64,000 bases of DNA from Streptomyces flavofungini (lineage in GTDB: Bacteria > Actinomycetota > Actinomycetes > Streptomycetales > Streptomycetaceae): positions 5,220,501 to 5,284,500 of the forward strand of contig NZ_CP128846.1 in assembly GCF_030388665.1 (NCBI RefSeq), read 5' to 3'. The notes beneath the pieces are model-generated. The model was given only the letters and a program-made list of their open reading frames with translations. It was not told the origin of the DNA and did no database searches. How positions within the stretch are numbered: position 1 is the stretch's first letter; every line of letters starts with the position of its first letter. Below, piece after piece: positions 50,591-58,663 of this stretch. Both the position numbers and the translations under genes were made by a program.

Positions 50591-51691
50591 TCAGCCCGTG
50601 AGGTCTCCATACCCAGCGATCTCGTGCGGAGCACGCGCCGCGGGGCCCACATAGCGCGCGGACGGCCGCACCAGGCGCCCGGTGCGCTTCTGCTCCAGGA
50701 TGTGCGCCGACCACCCGGCGGTGCGGGCGCAGGTGAACATCGAGGTGAACATGTGCGCGGGGACCTCGGCGAAGTCGAGCACGATCGCTGCCCAGAACTC
50801 CACGTTGGTGGCGAGCACCCGGTCGGGCCGGCGGGCGTGCAACTCGTCCAGCGCGGCCTTCTCCAGCGCCTCGGCGACCTCGAAGCGCGGCGCGCCCAGC
50901 TCACGGGCGGTGCGGCGCAGCACCCGGGCCCGCGGGTCCTCGGCGCGGTAGACGCGGTGCCCGAAGCCCATCAGCCGCTCGCCCCTGTCGAGGGCTTGCT
51001 TGACGTAGGCGACGGCGTCACCGGTGCGCTCGATCTCCTCGATCATGCCGAGGACACGGGAGGGCGCACCGCCGTGCAGCGGCCCGGACATGGCGCCGAC
51101 GGCCCCGGAGAGCGCGGCGGCCACGTCGGCGCCGGTGGAGGCGATGACACGGGCGGTGAAGGTGGAGGCGTTCATGCCGTGCTCGGCGGCGGACGTCCAG
51201 TACGCGTCGACGGCCTGGACGTGCCGGGGATCGGGCTCACCGCGCCAGCGCCGCATGAAACGCTCGACGACGGTCTCGGCCTTGTCGATCTCGCGCTGGG
51301 GGACCATCGGCAGGCCCTGGCCGCGGGCGGACTGGGCGACGTAGGAGAGCGCCATGACGGCGGCGCGCGCGAGGTCGTCGCGGGCCTGGGCCTCGTCGAT
51401 GTCGAGGAGCGGGCGCAGGCCCCAGACGGGGGCGAGCATGGCGAGCGCGGACTGGACGTCGACGCGGATGTCACCGGAGTGCACGGGGATGGGGAACGGC
51501 TCGGCCGGGGGCAGTCCGGGGTCGAAGGCCCCGTCGACGAGCAGGCCCCACACGTTGCCGAAGGAGACGTTGCCGACCAGGTCCTCGATGTCGACGCCCC
51601 GGTAGCGCAGGGCACCGCCTTCCTTGTCCGGTTCGGCGATCTCCGTCTCGAACGCGACGACTCCTTCAAGTCCGGGTACGAAGTCGGACAT
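50591..51691 (-). CDS. citrate synthase
   Basis: 366 residues from ATG 51691 (MSDFVPGLEGVVAFETEIAEPDKEGGAL in the type-II, small-enzyme style). Catalytic His in SGPLHGGAPSRV, second His in MGFGHRVYRAEDPRA, catalytic Asp in the LATNVEFWAAIVLDFAEVP region, and Arg in the C-terminal HILEQKRTGRLVRPSARYVG. Condenses oxaloacetate with acetyl-CoA; it belongs to the shorter citrate synthase 2 branch of actinobacteria and may use other acyl-CoAs. Divergent from pdxH with 280 bp between. Confidence 0.93.
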   Translation of the reverse strand: MSDFVPGLEGVVAFETEIAEPDKEGGALRYRGVDIEDLVGNVSFGNVWGLLVDGAFDPGLPPAEPFPIPVHSGDIRVDVQSALAMLAPVWGLRPLLDIDEAQARDDLARAAVMALSYVAQSARGQGLPMVPQREIDKAETVVERFMRRWRGEPDPRHVQAVDAYWTSAAEHGMNASTFTARVIASTGADVAAALSGAVGAMSGPLHGGAPSRVLGMIEEIERTGDAVAYVKQALDRGERLMGFGHRVYRAEDPRARVLRRTARELGAPRFEVAEALEKAALDELHARRPDRVLATNVEFWAAIVLDFAEVPAHMFTSMFTCARTAGWSAHILEQKRTGRLVRPSARYVGPAARAPHEIAGYGDLTG

Positions 51692-51971
51692 CAGGCGGCT
51701 CCTCATGATGTGGGCGACACGGTGTGTACGGCGATGTGTGTACGACTGGCATGTGTGCGACCCGAGGCCTGGGCTCTGGGGTCGGGGTAACCCGGTGATG
51801 CCCCGCGCGGCCGGAGGTCACCCAACCGACACGGCTTCGGAACGATAACCCTTGGTGCCACCCTTGGCGATGGACTGCGGCACCCAGTGCCACACATCAC
51901 CTTCAGGTGGGGCCGCGCGCCCGCCGACTGCCGCTGTGGGGCGAGGTGTTCGGATACGGCAAGATGACCGC
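51692..51971. promoter_or_regulatory. divergent promoter region citrate synthase / pdxH
   Basis: Holds a perfect GGCAC-CCA-GTGCC inverted repeat at 51879-51891 and two direct copies of ACCCTTGG at 51847-51870. No regulator is adjacent. The pdxH GTG has no Shine-Dalgarno; CAAGAT lies about 8 bp upstream, so the message may be leaderless. Confidence 0.4.
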
Positions 51972-52703
51972 GTGACCGACTTCCGCGCCACCGCGCCCGA
52001 CGCGCCCGGGCCTGCCGCCTCCGGCCTCGGCGGCGCCCTCTCCGACGTGGCCGCCATGCGTGCGCAGTACCGCGCCGACGGCATCGCAGAGGCCGACTTC
52101 CCCGCTGATCCGATCGAACAGTTCGGGCACTGGTTCGCGGCCGCGGCGGCCGAGGCCGCCGCCGCGGACGGGGTGATCAGGGAGCCGAACGCCATGGTCG
52201 TGTCGACCGCGGACGCGCAGGGCCGACCCAGCTCCCGCACGGTGCTCCTGAAGGGCTACGACGCGCGGGGCTTCGTCTTCTACACCAACTACGAGTCCCG
52301 CAAGGCCCGGGACATCGGCGCCAACCCGTATGTCTCGCTGCTCTTCCCCTGGCATCCGATGGCCCGGCAGGTGATCGTCGCGGGTACGGCGGAGCGGATC
52401 GGGCGGGACGAGACGGTGCGCTACTTCCGGGGGCGGCCGCACGGGTCGCAGCTCGGCGCCTGGGCCAGCGCGCAGTCGTCCGTCATCGCCTCCCGGGACG
52501 AACTGGACGCCGCGTACGCGGAGTTGGCGGCGCGGTATCCCGAGGGCGAGCAGGTCCCCGCGCCGCCGAACTGGGGTGGCTATCGCGTCACCCCGCTGTC
52601 CGTCGAGTTCTGGCAGGGCCGCACGAACCGGCTGCACGACCGCCTGGTCTACAGCCGGGCCGCCCCGGACGCCTCCTGGGCCCTGCAGCGCCTCAGCCCT
52701 TGA
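51972..52703 (+). CDS. pdxH: pyridoxamine 5'-phosphate oxidase
   Basis: 243 residues from GTG 51972. [44 protein letters not shown] is the FMN-binding barrel (motif [14 protein letters not shown]), and [18 protein letters not shown] is the PdxH signature at the C-terminus. It forms pyridoxal 5'-phosphate from the pyridoxamine or pyridoxine phosphate with O2. The stop lies inside the first unit of a 26-bp repeat. PLP is the cofactor of SerC in the same window. Confidence 0.95.
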   Translation: MTDFRATAPDAPGPAASGLGGALSDVAAMRAQYRADGIAEADFPADPIEQFGHWFAAAAAEAAAADGVIREPNAMVVSTADAQGRPSSRTVLLKGYDARGFVFYTNYESRKARDIGANPYVSLLFPWHPMARQVIVAGTAERIGRDETVRYFRGRPHGSQLGAWASAQSSVIASRDELDAAYAELAARYPEGEQVPAPPNWGGYRVTPLSVEFWQGRTNRLHDRLVYSRAAPDASWALQRLSP

Positions 52704-52765
52704 CCGGGGCCGAGCGCCTCAGCCTCTGACCGGGGCCGAGCGCCTCAGCCCCTGACCGGGGCGGC
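52688..52765 (+). repeat. 26-bp tandem repeat, three units, over the pdxH stop
   Basis: Units starting at 52688, 52714 and 52740 (GCGCCTCAGCC(C/T)(T/C)TGACC..), the first holding the TGA of pdxH. Each unit repeats a TGA in the same frame. Farther on, GTGGCCTCGTGGGGGCC and similar pieces are repeated to 52840. Located before the convergent hydrolase end. Confidence 0.75.
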
Positions 52766-52848
52766 GGCCTCATGGGGTGGCGCCCTCATGGGGCCGTGGC
52801 CTCGTGGGGGCCGTGGCCTCGTGGGGCGGCGGTGACGGGCCGGTGGGG

Positions 52849-53715
52849 TCAGGACCCGGCCAGGACGCCGTCCAGGAACGGCTCGATCGCCTGCCGCCAG
52901 CCCTCCGGCTGGTCGTAGTGGACGAGGTGGCCGGCGTCGGGCACCTCCGCGTACGCCCCACGGGGCAGGACGCGGACCATCTCCTGGGACTCGGCCCGGC
53001 CCAGCTCGCCGTCGAGCCCGCGCACGACGAGCGCGGGGCACTGGACCTGCACCAGCTCCTCCCAGTGCGCGTCGTACACCCAGGTCTCGCGGGACTTCAG
53101 CATCTGCGCGGGGTCGAAGACGGGCCGCCAGCCGTCCTCGCCCTCGGCCATGACCTCGGAGAAGAACGCGCCGCGTGAGGGGTTCGGCCGCTCCACCCAC
53201 GGATCGTCCTCGCCGAACCACTTCCGCACGTCCGCGAGCGTCGCGAACGGCACCGGCCACGACTTGAACCAGTCCTCCCACTCCCGCTGGGAGGCCGCGC
53301 CGAGGGCCGACGCGCGCATGTCGCAGATGATCAGGCCCCGGACCAGGTCCGGGCGGCGCGCGGCGAGCTGCCAGGCGGTGAGCGCGCCCATGGAGTGCCC
53401 GATGAGCACGGCGGGCGCGAGGCCGAGCTGTTCCAGGGCGGCCTCGGCGTCGTCCACGTACGCCTCGCGGTCGTAGGGCCCTTCGGCGGGTTTGTCGCTC
53501 TGGCCGTGGCCCCGCTGGTCGAGGGCGACCGCGCGGTGGCGCTCGGAGAGCCAGCGCGCCGTGCTCGCCCAGTGCGAGGCGCGGCCCATCAGGCCGTGCA
53601 GTAACAGCACTCCGCCCGGAGGCGAGTCGGCCTCCCTGGATTTGGGAGGGTCGGCGTACTCCCAGGCGGCGAGGCTCACGCCGCCCGCGCCGGTCACGTC
53701 GATGCGTCGCACCAT
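52849..53715 (-). CDS. alpha/beta hydrolase
   Basis: 288 residues from ATG 53715 (GTG 53727 is the alternative). GGVLLLHGLMG is the oxyanion loop, nucleophile G106-H-S108-M-G110, catalytic Asp in VRGLDGELGRAE and His in DAGHLVHYDQPEGW. The DQRGHGQSDKP motif is typical of haloperoxidase/esterase-type members. Substrate unknown. It converges with pdxH; its promoter lies in a long gene-free region. Confidence 0.88.
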   Translation of the reverse strand: MVRRIDVTGAGGVSLAAWEYADPPKSREADSPPGGVLLLHGLMGRASHWASTARWLSERHRAVALDQRGHGQSDKPAEGPYDREAYVDDAEAALEQLGLAPAVLIGHSMGALTAWQLAARRPDLVRGLIICDMRASALGAASQREWEDWFKSWPVPFATLADVRKWFGEDDPWVERPNPSRGAFFSEVMAEGEDGWRPVFDPAQMLKSRETWVYDAHWEELVQVQCPALVVRGLDGELGRAESQEMVRVLPRGAYAEVPDAGHLVHYDQPEGWRQAIEPFLDGVLAGS

Positions 53716-54267
53716 GGTCCCAGGCACCCCCCTTGACTCCGCTCGGGTCGTTCACTCGCGCGCCCCGGCACGCTATCGAACTCTCATTCGGTAGCGGCCG
53801 TCTTGCCGCCAACACCCCTCGTTCGGGTGACCATGCTCAAGGATTGACCGCCGCCGCCGAGGGGAGATCTTCCACGGGGGGCGGGCCGCTTGGGGAAGCG
53901 GGTCCGAGGGGGGTGACCCTGGGAGCTCGGGGCTCCGGGTCAGTACAGGGGAGGACAGGCCCCGGCGCCCAAGGGCGCCGGGGCCCTCTGTGTGCGCGCC
54001 GCGCGCGGCGCCGCTCCCCGCGCGTCCCGGTCCACCTGTCGGGCACATCCTCCGCCCCTTCTCCGGCGCCGCCCCGGTACCGGCACGGTCAAGAGCCCTC
54101 ACGTCATATGCCTCACGCGACAGCCTCGCACGCAAACCGTCCCGGCGCTGCGATTCGGCACACTGAATCTTGGATTCCGGCGGGTCTCGGACTCGCCTCA
54201 ACTGCCCCTCGGGTGGCGGGAGTTGACACCAGCGACGAGACCTGCCGGGGTCCGGAGCCGGGCGCGG
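53716..54267. other. 552-bp gene-free region with strong hairpin
   Basis: Between the hydrolase start and the dmdR1 stop. A perfect 13-bp stem GGCCCCGGCGCCC (53958-53970) / GGGCGCCGGGGCC (53973-53985) with only AA between is the strongest hairpin of the window. It lies 240 bp from the hydrolase start and 280 bp from the dmdR1 stop, so it belongs to neither in an obvious way. An AT-rich patch (CATATG and CTGAATCTTGG) occurs at 54108-54180. No tRNA, riboswitch or ORF of convincing codon use was found. An unannotated small RNA or short gene ending at this stem is possible. Confidence 0.5.
53958..53985. terminator. 13-bp stem hairpin
   Basis: Perfect 13-bp GC stem with AA between the arms, followed on the plus strand by CTCTGTGTG. 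Looks like a terminator, but no upstream gene on either strand is close. Confidence 0.6.
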
Positions 54268-54960
54268 TCAGCGCTTGGCGACGAACACGTGCGACGCGAC
54301 ATCGGCCGCCAGCTCGGCGGCCTCGCCGCTGCTGCCCACGAGTACCCCTCCGGCGGACTCCGTCACGCTCACGACCGAGCCGGGTTGCACCCCCGCGCGC
54401 CGGAGCGTGTACATCAGCTGGGCGTCCGTCTGGATCGGCTCGCCGATCCGGCGCACCACGACCGTCTTGCCGTCCTTGCCCGGGTCGAGGTCGGTCAGGG
54501 AGACCATGCCCTCGTCCAGGAACGGGTCGGCGCCGTCCTTCTCGCCCAGCTCCTCCAGGCCCGGGATCGGGTTGCCGTACGGCGACTCGGTGGGGTGGCG
54601 GAGCAGCTCAAGGACGCGGCGCTCCACCGCCTCACTCATCACGTGCTCCCAGCGGCAGGCCTCGGCGTGCACCTGCTCCCACTCCAGGCCGATCACGTCG
54701 ACCAGGAGGCATTCGGCGAGGCGGTGCTTGCGCATCACGCGCGTGGCGAGACGGCGGCCCTCCTCGGTCAGCTCCAGGTGCCGGTCGCTGGCGACGGCCA
54801 CCAGGCCGTCGCGCTCCATGCGCGCCACCGTCTGGCTCACCGTCGGTCCGCTCTGGTCGAGCCGCTCGGCGATCCGGGCGCGCATGGGGACGACACCCTC
54901 CTCCTCCAGTTCGAGGATGGTGCGCAAATACATCTCAGTGGTGTCAATAAGCCCCGACAT
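54268..54960 (-). CDS. dmdR1: iron-dependent repressor, DtxR/IdeR family
   Basis: 230 residues. All metal ligands of DtxR are at the same numbers: M10, H79, E83, H98, C102, E105, H106. The helix-turn-helix RIAERLDQSGPTVSQTVARMERDGL, dimerisation domain and C-terminal SH3-like domain (TLRRAGVQPGSVVSVTESAG) follow. Size and start (SGLIDTTEMYLRTILELEEEGVV) match DmdR1 of Streptomyces, which represses siderophore genes by binding iron boxes. Divergent from the SIS gene, 180 bp apart. I see no iron box (TTAGGTTAGGCTnACCTAA type) in that gap. An open reading frame covers the opposite strand. Confidence 0.93.
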   Translation of the reverse strand: MSGLIDTTEMYLRTILELEEEGVVPMRARIAERLDQSGPTVSQTVARMERDGLVAVASDRHLELTEEGRRLATRVMRKHRLAECLLVDVIGLEWEQVHAEACRWEHVMSEAVERRVLELLRHPTESPYGNPIPGLEELGEKDGADPFLDEGMVSLTDLDPGKDGKTVVVRRIGEPIQTDAQLMYTLRRAGVQPGSVVSVTESAGGVLVGSSGEAAELAADVASHVFVAKR

Positions 54961-55139
54961 GGGTGCCCCTCAGATTTCGCTCGTGCGCTGGCCCTGCCCT
55001 CAATTCTGACGCATACCACTGACAACCGGGTTGCGCCGGGAAAAGAGGCGGTCCAGGGCCGTATTGACAGGGCACTGGTCCAGACCGCACCGTGATCCGC
55101 GACACGACGGGACGACGGCGGGACCAAGGAGGTTCGCGG

Positions 55140-55934
55140 ATGGGCACGGGACCCCAGGGCGGCCAGGGATCGGACGGCGGCAGCGGCGACGTGCTCGCCG
55201 CGCGCTACCTCGACGCCGCCATCGACCTGCTGCGGCGGGTCCGGGACGAGGAGTCCGCGGGCATCACGGCCGCGGGCGAGCTGATCGCCGACGCCGTCGC
55301 CGCGGACGGCCGCCTCTTCGCCTTCGGCGCCGGCCACTCCTCGCTCGCCGCCCAGGACGTCGTCTACCGCGCGGGCGGCCTCGCCCTGATGAACCTGCTG
55401 TCCGTGCCCGGTGTCGTCGGCGTCGACGTGATGCCCGCGACGCTCGGCTCGGCCCTGGAGCGCGTCGACGGGCTCGCGGGCGCCGTCCTCGACTCCAGCC
55501 CGGTCCGGCCCGGCGACGTCCTGGTGATCATCTCCCTGTCCGGGCGGAACGCGCTGCCCGTGGAGATGGCCATGAACGCCCGCGCCCTCGGCCTGAAGGT
55601 CATCGGCGTGACCTCGGTGGCGTACGCCACGGAGACGAAGTCCCGGCACGTCTCGAAGACCTTCCTCAAGGACCACTGCGACGTCGTCCTCGACTCCAAG
55701 ATCGCCGTGGGGGACGCGGAGATCGCCCTCGACTCCGTGGACGCGCCCTTCGGGCCCGCGTCCACGATGGTCGCCAGCGCGTTGATGCAGGCCATGGTGG
55801 CCACGGCTGCCGCCGCGCTGGCTGAGCGGGGGATCCAGCCGCCTCTGTTGCGGTCCGCGAACGTGGACGGGGGCCATGACTGGAACGGGCGGGTCTTCTC
55901 CGAGTACGGGGATCGGATCTTCTACCGGCATTGA
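55140..55934 (+). CDS. SIS-domain sugar-phosphate-binding protein
   Basis: 264 residues from ATG 55140 with AAGGAGG seven bases upstream. FAFGAGHSSLAAQDVVYRAGG and VLVIISLSGRNALPVEMA are the SIS-type phosphosugar loops, TKSRHVSKTFLKDHCDV supplies a basic patch. Members bind sugar phosphates as isomerases or regulators; the UPF0309-like branch is likely. In S. coelicolor this type of gene neighbours dmdR1. TTGACA at 55064-55069 resembles a -35 but a good -10 is missing. Confidence 0.9.
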   Translation: MGTGPQGGQGSDGGSGDVLAARYLDAAIDLLRRVRDEESAGITAAGELIADAVAADGRLFAFGAGHSSLAAQDVVYRAGGLALMNLLSVPGVVGVDVMPATLGSALERVDGLAGAVLDSSPVRPGDVLVIISLSGRNALPVEMAMNARALGLKVIGVTSVAYATETKSRHVSKTFLKDHCDVVLDSKIAVGDAEIALDSVDAPFGPASTMVASALMQAMVATAAAALAERGIQPPLLRSANVDGGHDWNGRVFSEYGDRIFYRH

Positions 55935-55991
55935 GTGCTCCGCTCGTGGGGCGGGTGTGATCCTGTGGGTCGGTGGGGGCTGGTCGCGCCC

Positions 55992-56040
55992 ACGCGGCGG
56001 AGCCGCGTTCTCAACACAGCCCCGCGCCCCTGACGGGCGC
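55992..56040. terminator. paired hairpins in a second Streptomyces intergenic repeat
   Basis: ACGCGGC (55992-55998) pairs with GCCGCGT (56002-56008) around GGA; GCGCCC (56024-56029) then pairs with GGGCGC (56035-56040). The first part matches the GCGGCGGAGCCGC motif common in Streptomyces intergenic DNA; the second overlaps the last codons of the kinase gene on the minus strand. It separates the convergent SIS and kinase genes. Confidence 0.6.
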
Positions 56041-57369
56041 GCCTCCGGTGGCGCCCGGAGGGAAGCGCACGGTCACCCGTAGGCCGCCGCCCCTGCCGTT
56101 CGCCTCCGCCTCCGCCGTCCCCCCGTGCGCCCTCGCTATCGCCGTCACGATCGACAGGCCCAGGCCCGCGCCCTCGCCGTGGGCGTGGGTGCGGGGGCGC
56201 AGGCGGTGGAACGGCTCGAAGAGGTGGGTGACGGTGGCGGGCGGGATGTCGGGGCCCGTGTTGGTGACCGTGAGCGTGTCGGAGGTCGTGGTCACCTCGG
56301 CGTGGCCGCCGGGGACGTTGTGGCGTACGGCGTTCGCGACCAGGTTGTGCACCAGGCGTTCCAGGAGCACGCCGTCGCCGTGGACGGTGAGCGGGGCGGC
56401 CCGCACGGTGACCGTGACGTCGTGACGGGCCGCCTCGTCGGCGAGCGCCCGGGCCACGCCGTGCGCGGTGACGTCGAGGGCCACGGGTTCGCGCCCGCCG
56501 GGCCCGGCCCGCCCGCCGCGTCCGGCGCCCGCGCCCCCCTGCTCCGTGGTGGCGAGCAGCAGCAGCCCCTCGATGAGGCGTTCGCTGTCGTCGGCGACGG
56601 AGATCAGCTTCGTACGGATGCGGGCGACGTGCTCGGGCGGCGGGTCCCCGGCGAGCCCGATCTCGGCGGCGGCGCGCTGCACGGCCAGGGGCGTGCGCAG
56701 CTCGTGCGCCGCGTTGGCCGCGAACCGCTGCTGCGCGCCGACCAGCCGCTGGATGCGGTCGAGCATCGCGTCGAAGGTGTCGGCGAGCTGCTTCAGCTCG
56801 CCGGGCGGCGCGTCGAGGGCGATGCGTTCGTGCAGGTTGGAGGCGGAAAGACGGTGCGCGCTCGCGGTGATCACGGCGACGGGACGCAGGACACGGCCCG
56901 CCATCCACCAGGCGAGGGCGAGGGACAGGACGGTGTACGCGGCCAGGACGATCACGGACACCGAGAGGAGCCGGCCGAGCGCGGCCTCCCCGGCGGCGTC
57001 GCTGACCCGGGTCACCGCCTGCGCGGGCACCGTGTCGGAGAGCTTCGAGGGCCGCGCGGGCGCGGCCACCGCCCCTTGCGTCGGCATGACCCACGGCGGG
57101 CCGAAGCCGGCCCGGTCCGTCCTGGCCCCCGGCGCTGCCGTGGTGACGGCCGTGCTGATCGACGAGTACAGGCCCTGCCGTACGAGGACGTACACGACGC
57201 CGGTGAGCAGCGCGCCCGCGAGGACGAGCAGGACGCCGTACAGGGCGGTCAGGCGGGCGCGCTCGCCGCGCAGGCCGAGGCCGCGGGGCGCGCCGAACCC
57301 GCGGAGGTGGTGGACGCCGTTGCGGCGCGGCGCGGCGGGCGCGCCCACACCCGGGGCGACGGGGGTCAC
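56011..57369 (-). CDS. sensor histidine kinase
   Basis: 452 residues from GTG 57369, overlapping the regulator stop by 4 bp (GTGA). Two membrane spans (RLTALYGVLLVLAGALLTGVVYV and LLSVSVIVLAAYTVLSLALAW) frame a short extracellular loop; then HAMP (AGRVLRPVAVITASAHRLSASNL), the phospho-acceptor His in AANAAHELRTPLAVQ, and HATPase motifs (HNLVANAVRHN, GAGLGLSIVTAIARAHGG). EnvZ-type class. Partner of the preceding regulator; the export operon on the other side is a likely target. Confidence 0.93.
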   Translation of the reverse strand: MTPVAPGVGAPAAPRRNGVHHLRGFGAPRGLGLRGERARLTALYGVLLVLAGALLTGVVYVLVRQGLYSSISTAVTTAAPGARTDRAGFGPPWVMPTQGAVAAPARPSKLSDTVPAQAVTRVSDAAGEAALGRLLSVSVIVLAAYTVLSLALAWWMAGRVLRPVAVITASAHRLSASNLHERIALDAPPGELKQLADTFDAMLDRIQRLVGAQQRFAANAAHELRTPLAVQRAAAEIGLAGDPPPEHVARIRTKLISVADDSERLIEGLLLLATTEQGGAGAGRGGRAGPGGREPVALDVTAHGVARALADEAARHDVTVTVRAAPLTVHGDGVLLERLVHNLVANAVRHNVPGGHAEVTTTSDTLTVTNTGPDIPPATVTHLFEPFHRLRPRTHAHGEGAGLGLSIVTAIARAHGGTAEAEANGRGGGLRVTVRFPPGATGGAPVRGAGLC

Positions 57370-58034
57370 GGCGACACCCCCGATATCCGGTACCCCGCCC
57401 CCGGCACCGTCTCCACCACCCCCGGCTCCCCGAGCTTCGCGCGGAGCTTGGAGAGGGTGACGCGGACGGCGTTGGTGCGGTAGCTGGTGTCCTCCTCCCA
57501 GACCTGCTCGATCAGGTCCTCGCCGCTGACGACCGCGCCGTCCGCGCGCAGCAGCGCCTCCAGGACGGCGAACTCCTTCCGGGACAGCGACAGGTGGCGG
57601 CCGTCCCTGCTGGCCTGGCGGCGCGCGGTGTCCAGGACGACGCCCGCGCGCTCGATGACCGGCGGCAGGGCGGGCCGGGCGCGCCGCCCGAGGGCGAGGA
57701 CCCGGGCGAGCAGCTCGTCGTACGCGAACGGCTTGGTCAGGTAGTCGTCGGCGCCGAGCCCGAGGCCCGCGACCCGGTCGCGCACCGTGCCCGCCGCCGT
57801 GAGCATCAGGACGCGGGTGAGCAGCTTCTGCCGCACGACCCGGCGGCACACCTCGTCGCCGTGCACGCCGGGCAGGTCCCGGTCGAGCACGAGCACGTCG
57901 TACTCGCCGAACTGGAGCTTGCGCAGCGCGGTCGGGCCGTCCGCCGCCACGTCGACCGCGAGCGCGTCGCGGCGCAGTCCGACGGCGATCATCTCGGCCA
58001 GGAATTCCTCGTCCTCCACCAGCAGTACGCGCAT
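57366..58034 (-). CDS. OmpR-family response regulator
   Basis: 222 residues from ATG 58034 (AGGGCGGC in front). Receiver domain with the acidic pocket EDEE, phospho-Asp in VLVLDRDLPG and Lys in DDYLTKPFAY. The C-terminal winged helix has LSRKEFAVLEALLRADGAVVSGEDLI and RTNAVRVTLSKLRAKLGEPG. Direct TTGCCGTGAG repeats at 58079-58088 and 58105-58114, 26 bp apart, in the region between it and the lipoprotein gene may be its binding sites. Confidence 0.93.
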   Translation of the reverse strand: MRVLLVEDEEFLAEMIAVGLRRDALAVDVAADGPTALRKLQFGEYDVLVLDRDLPGVHGDEVCRRVVRQKLLTRVLMLTAAGTVRDRVAGLGLGADDYLTKPFAYDELLARVLALGRRARPALPPVIERAGVVLDTARRQASRDGRHLSLSRKEFAVLEALLRADGAVVSGEDLIEQVWEEDTSYRTNAVRVTLSKLRAKLGEPGVVETVPGAGYRISGVSP

Positions 58035-58078
58035 GCCGCCCTGTGTACCCGAGGGCCACCTTTCGCCGGTGTAAAGGT

Positions 58079-58114
58079 TTGCCGTGAGAGAGACGAAACC
58101 CCGCTTGCCGTGAG
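58079..58114. promoter_or_regulatory. direct repeats TTGCCGTGAG, possible regulator sites
   Basis: Two identical TTGCCGTGAG copies, starting 26 bp apart, lie in the 122-bp gap between the response regulator start and the divergent export operon. OmpR-type proteins bind direct repeats, usually at 10-11 bp spacing; 26 bp is close to 2.5 turns, so the fit is incomplete. Confidence 0.4.
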
Positions 58115-58156
58115 TCTGGGCCGCAGTCAGGACCGGCGACAGAACCAGGGGAAGCC

Positions 58157-58663
58157 ATGACCACACGTACGCGCACCGCGACCCGCACGCGCCCGCGCTC
58201 AGCCGGGCTCGCCGCCGCGGCCGCCGCCCTCGCGCTCTTCGCGACCGCCTGCTCCGGCGACGGCGGTGACGGCGGGAAGAAGGACAGCGGCGGCAAGGAG
58301 AACGCCGCCGACAAGGCCTTCAAGGAGCGCGAGTGCCTGCGCAAGCACGGCCTGAAGGTGCCCGAGCCGAAGTCGGGCCAGGACGGCCACGGCATCACGA
58401 TCGGCGGGGACCTCAGCAAGGAGAAGATGCAGAAGGCCCTCAAGGAGTGCACCGGCAAAGGCCCGGGGGCCGGGGGCGGCGGCATCTCGCAGGCCGACAA
58501 GGACAAGATGGTCAAGTACGCGCAGTGCATGCGCAAGAACGGCTTCAACATGCCGGACCCGGAGTTCAAGGACGGCATGGCGCGCGCGATGCCCGCTCCG
58601 AAGGGCGCCGAGATGAAGAAGATGGAGAAGGCCGCCGAGGCGTGCAAGGGCATCGTCGGATGA
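58157..58663 (+). CDS. lipoprotein with duplicated CMRKNG motifs
   Basis: 168 residues. Lipobox LFATACS with Cys32 as the lipid-modified residue, after an Arg/Thr-rich start. The mature protein has two related segments, C-LRKHGLKVPEP and YAQCMRKNGFNMPDPEF, of a type seen in actinobacterial lipoproteins accompanying ABC exporters. Its last codon overlaps the adaptor start (ATGA). Probably part of the export complex outside the membrane. Confidence 0.83.
   Translation: MTTRTRTATRTRPRSAGLAAAAAALALFATACSGDGGDGGKKDSGGKENAADKAFKERECLRKHGLKVPEPKSGQDGHGITIGGDLSKEKMQKALKECTGKGPGAGGGGISQADKDKMVKYAQCMRKNGFNMPDPEFKDGMARAMPAPKGAEMKKMEKAAEACKGIVG

Noticed and set aside
53773..54201. 142-codon minus-strand frame in the gene-free region
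   Set aside because: Arg/Pro/Ser-rich, no Shine-Dalgarno, spans the strong hairpin and shows no codon-position bias that I can see.
54961..55139. iron box before dmdR1
   Set aside because: No TTAGGTTAGGCTAACCTAA-like palindrome by eye.
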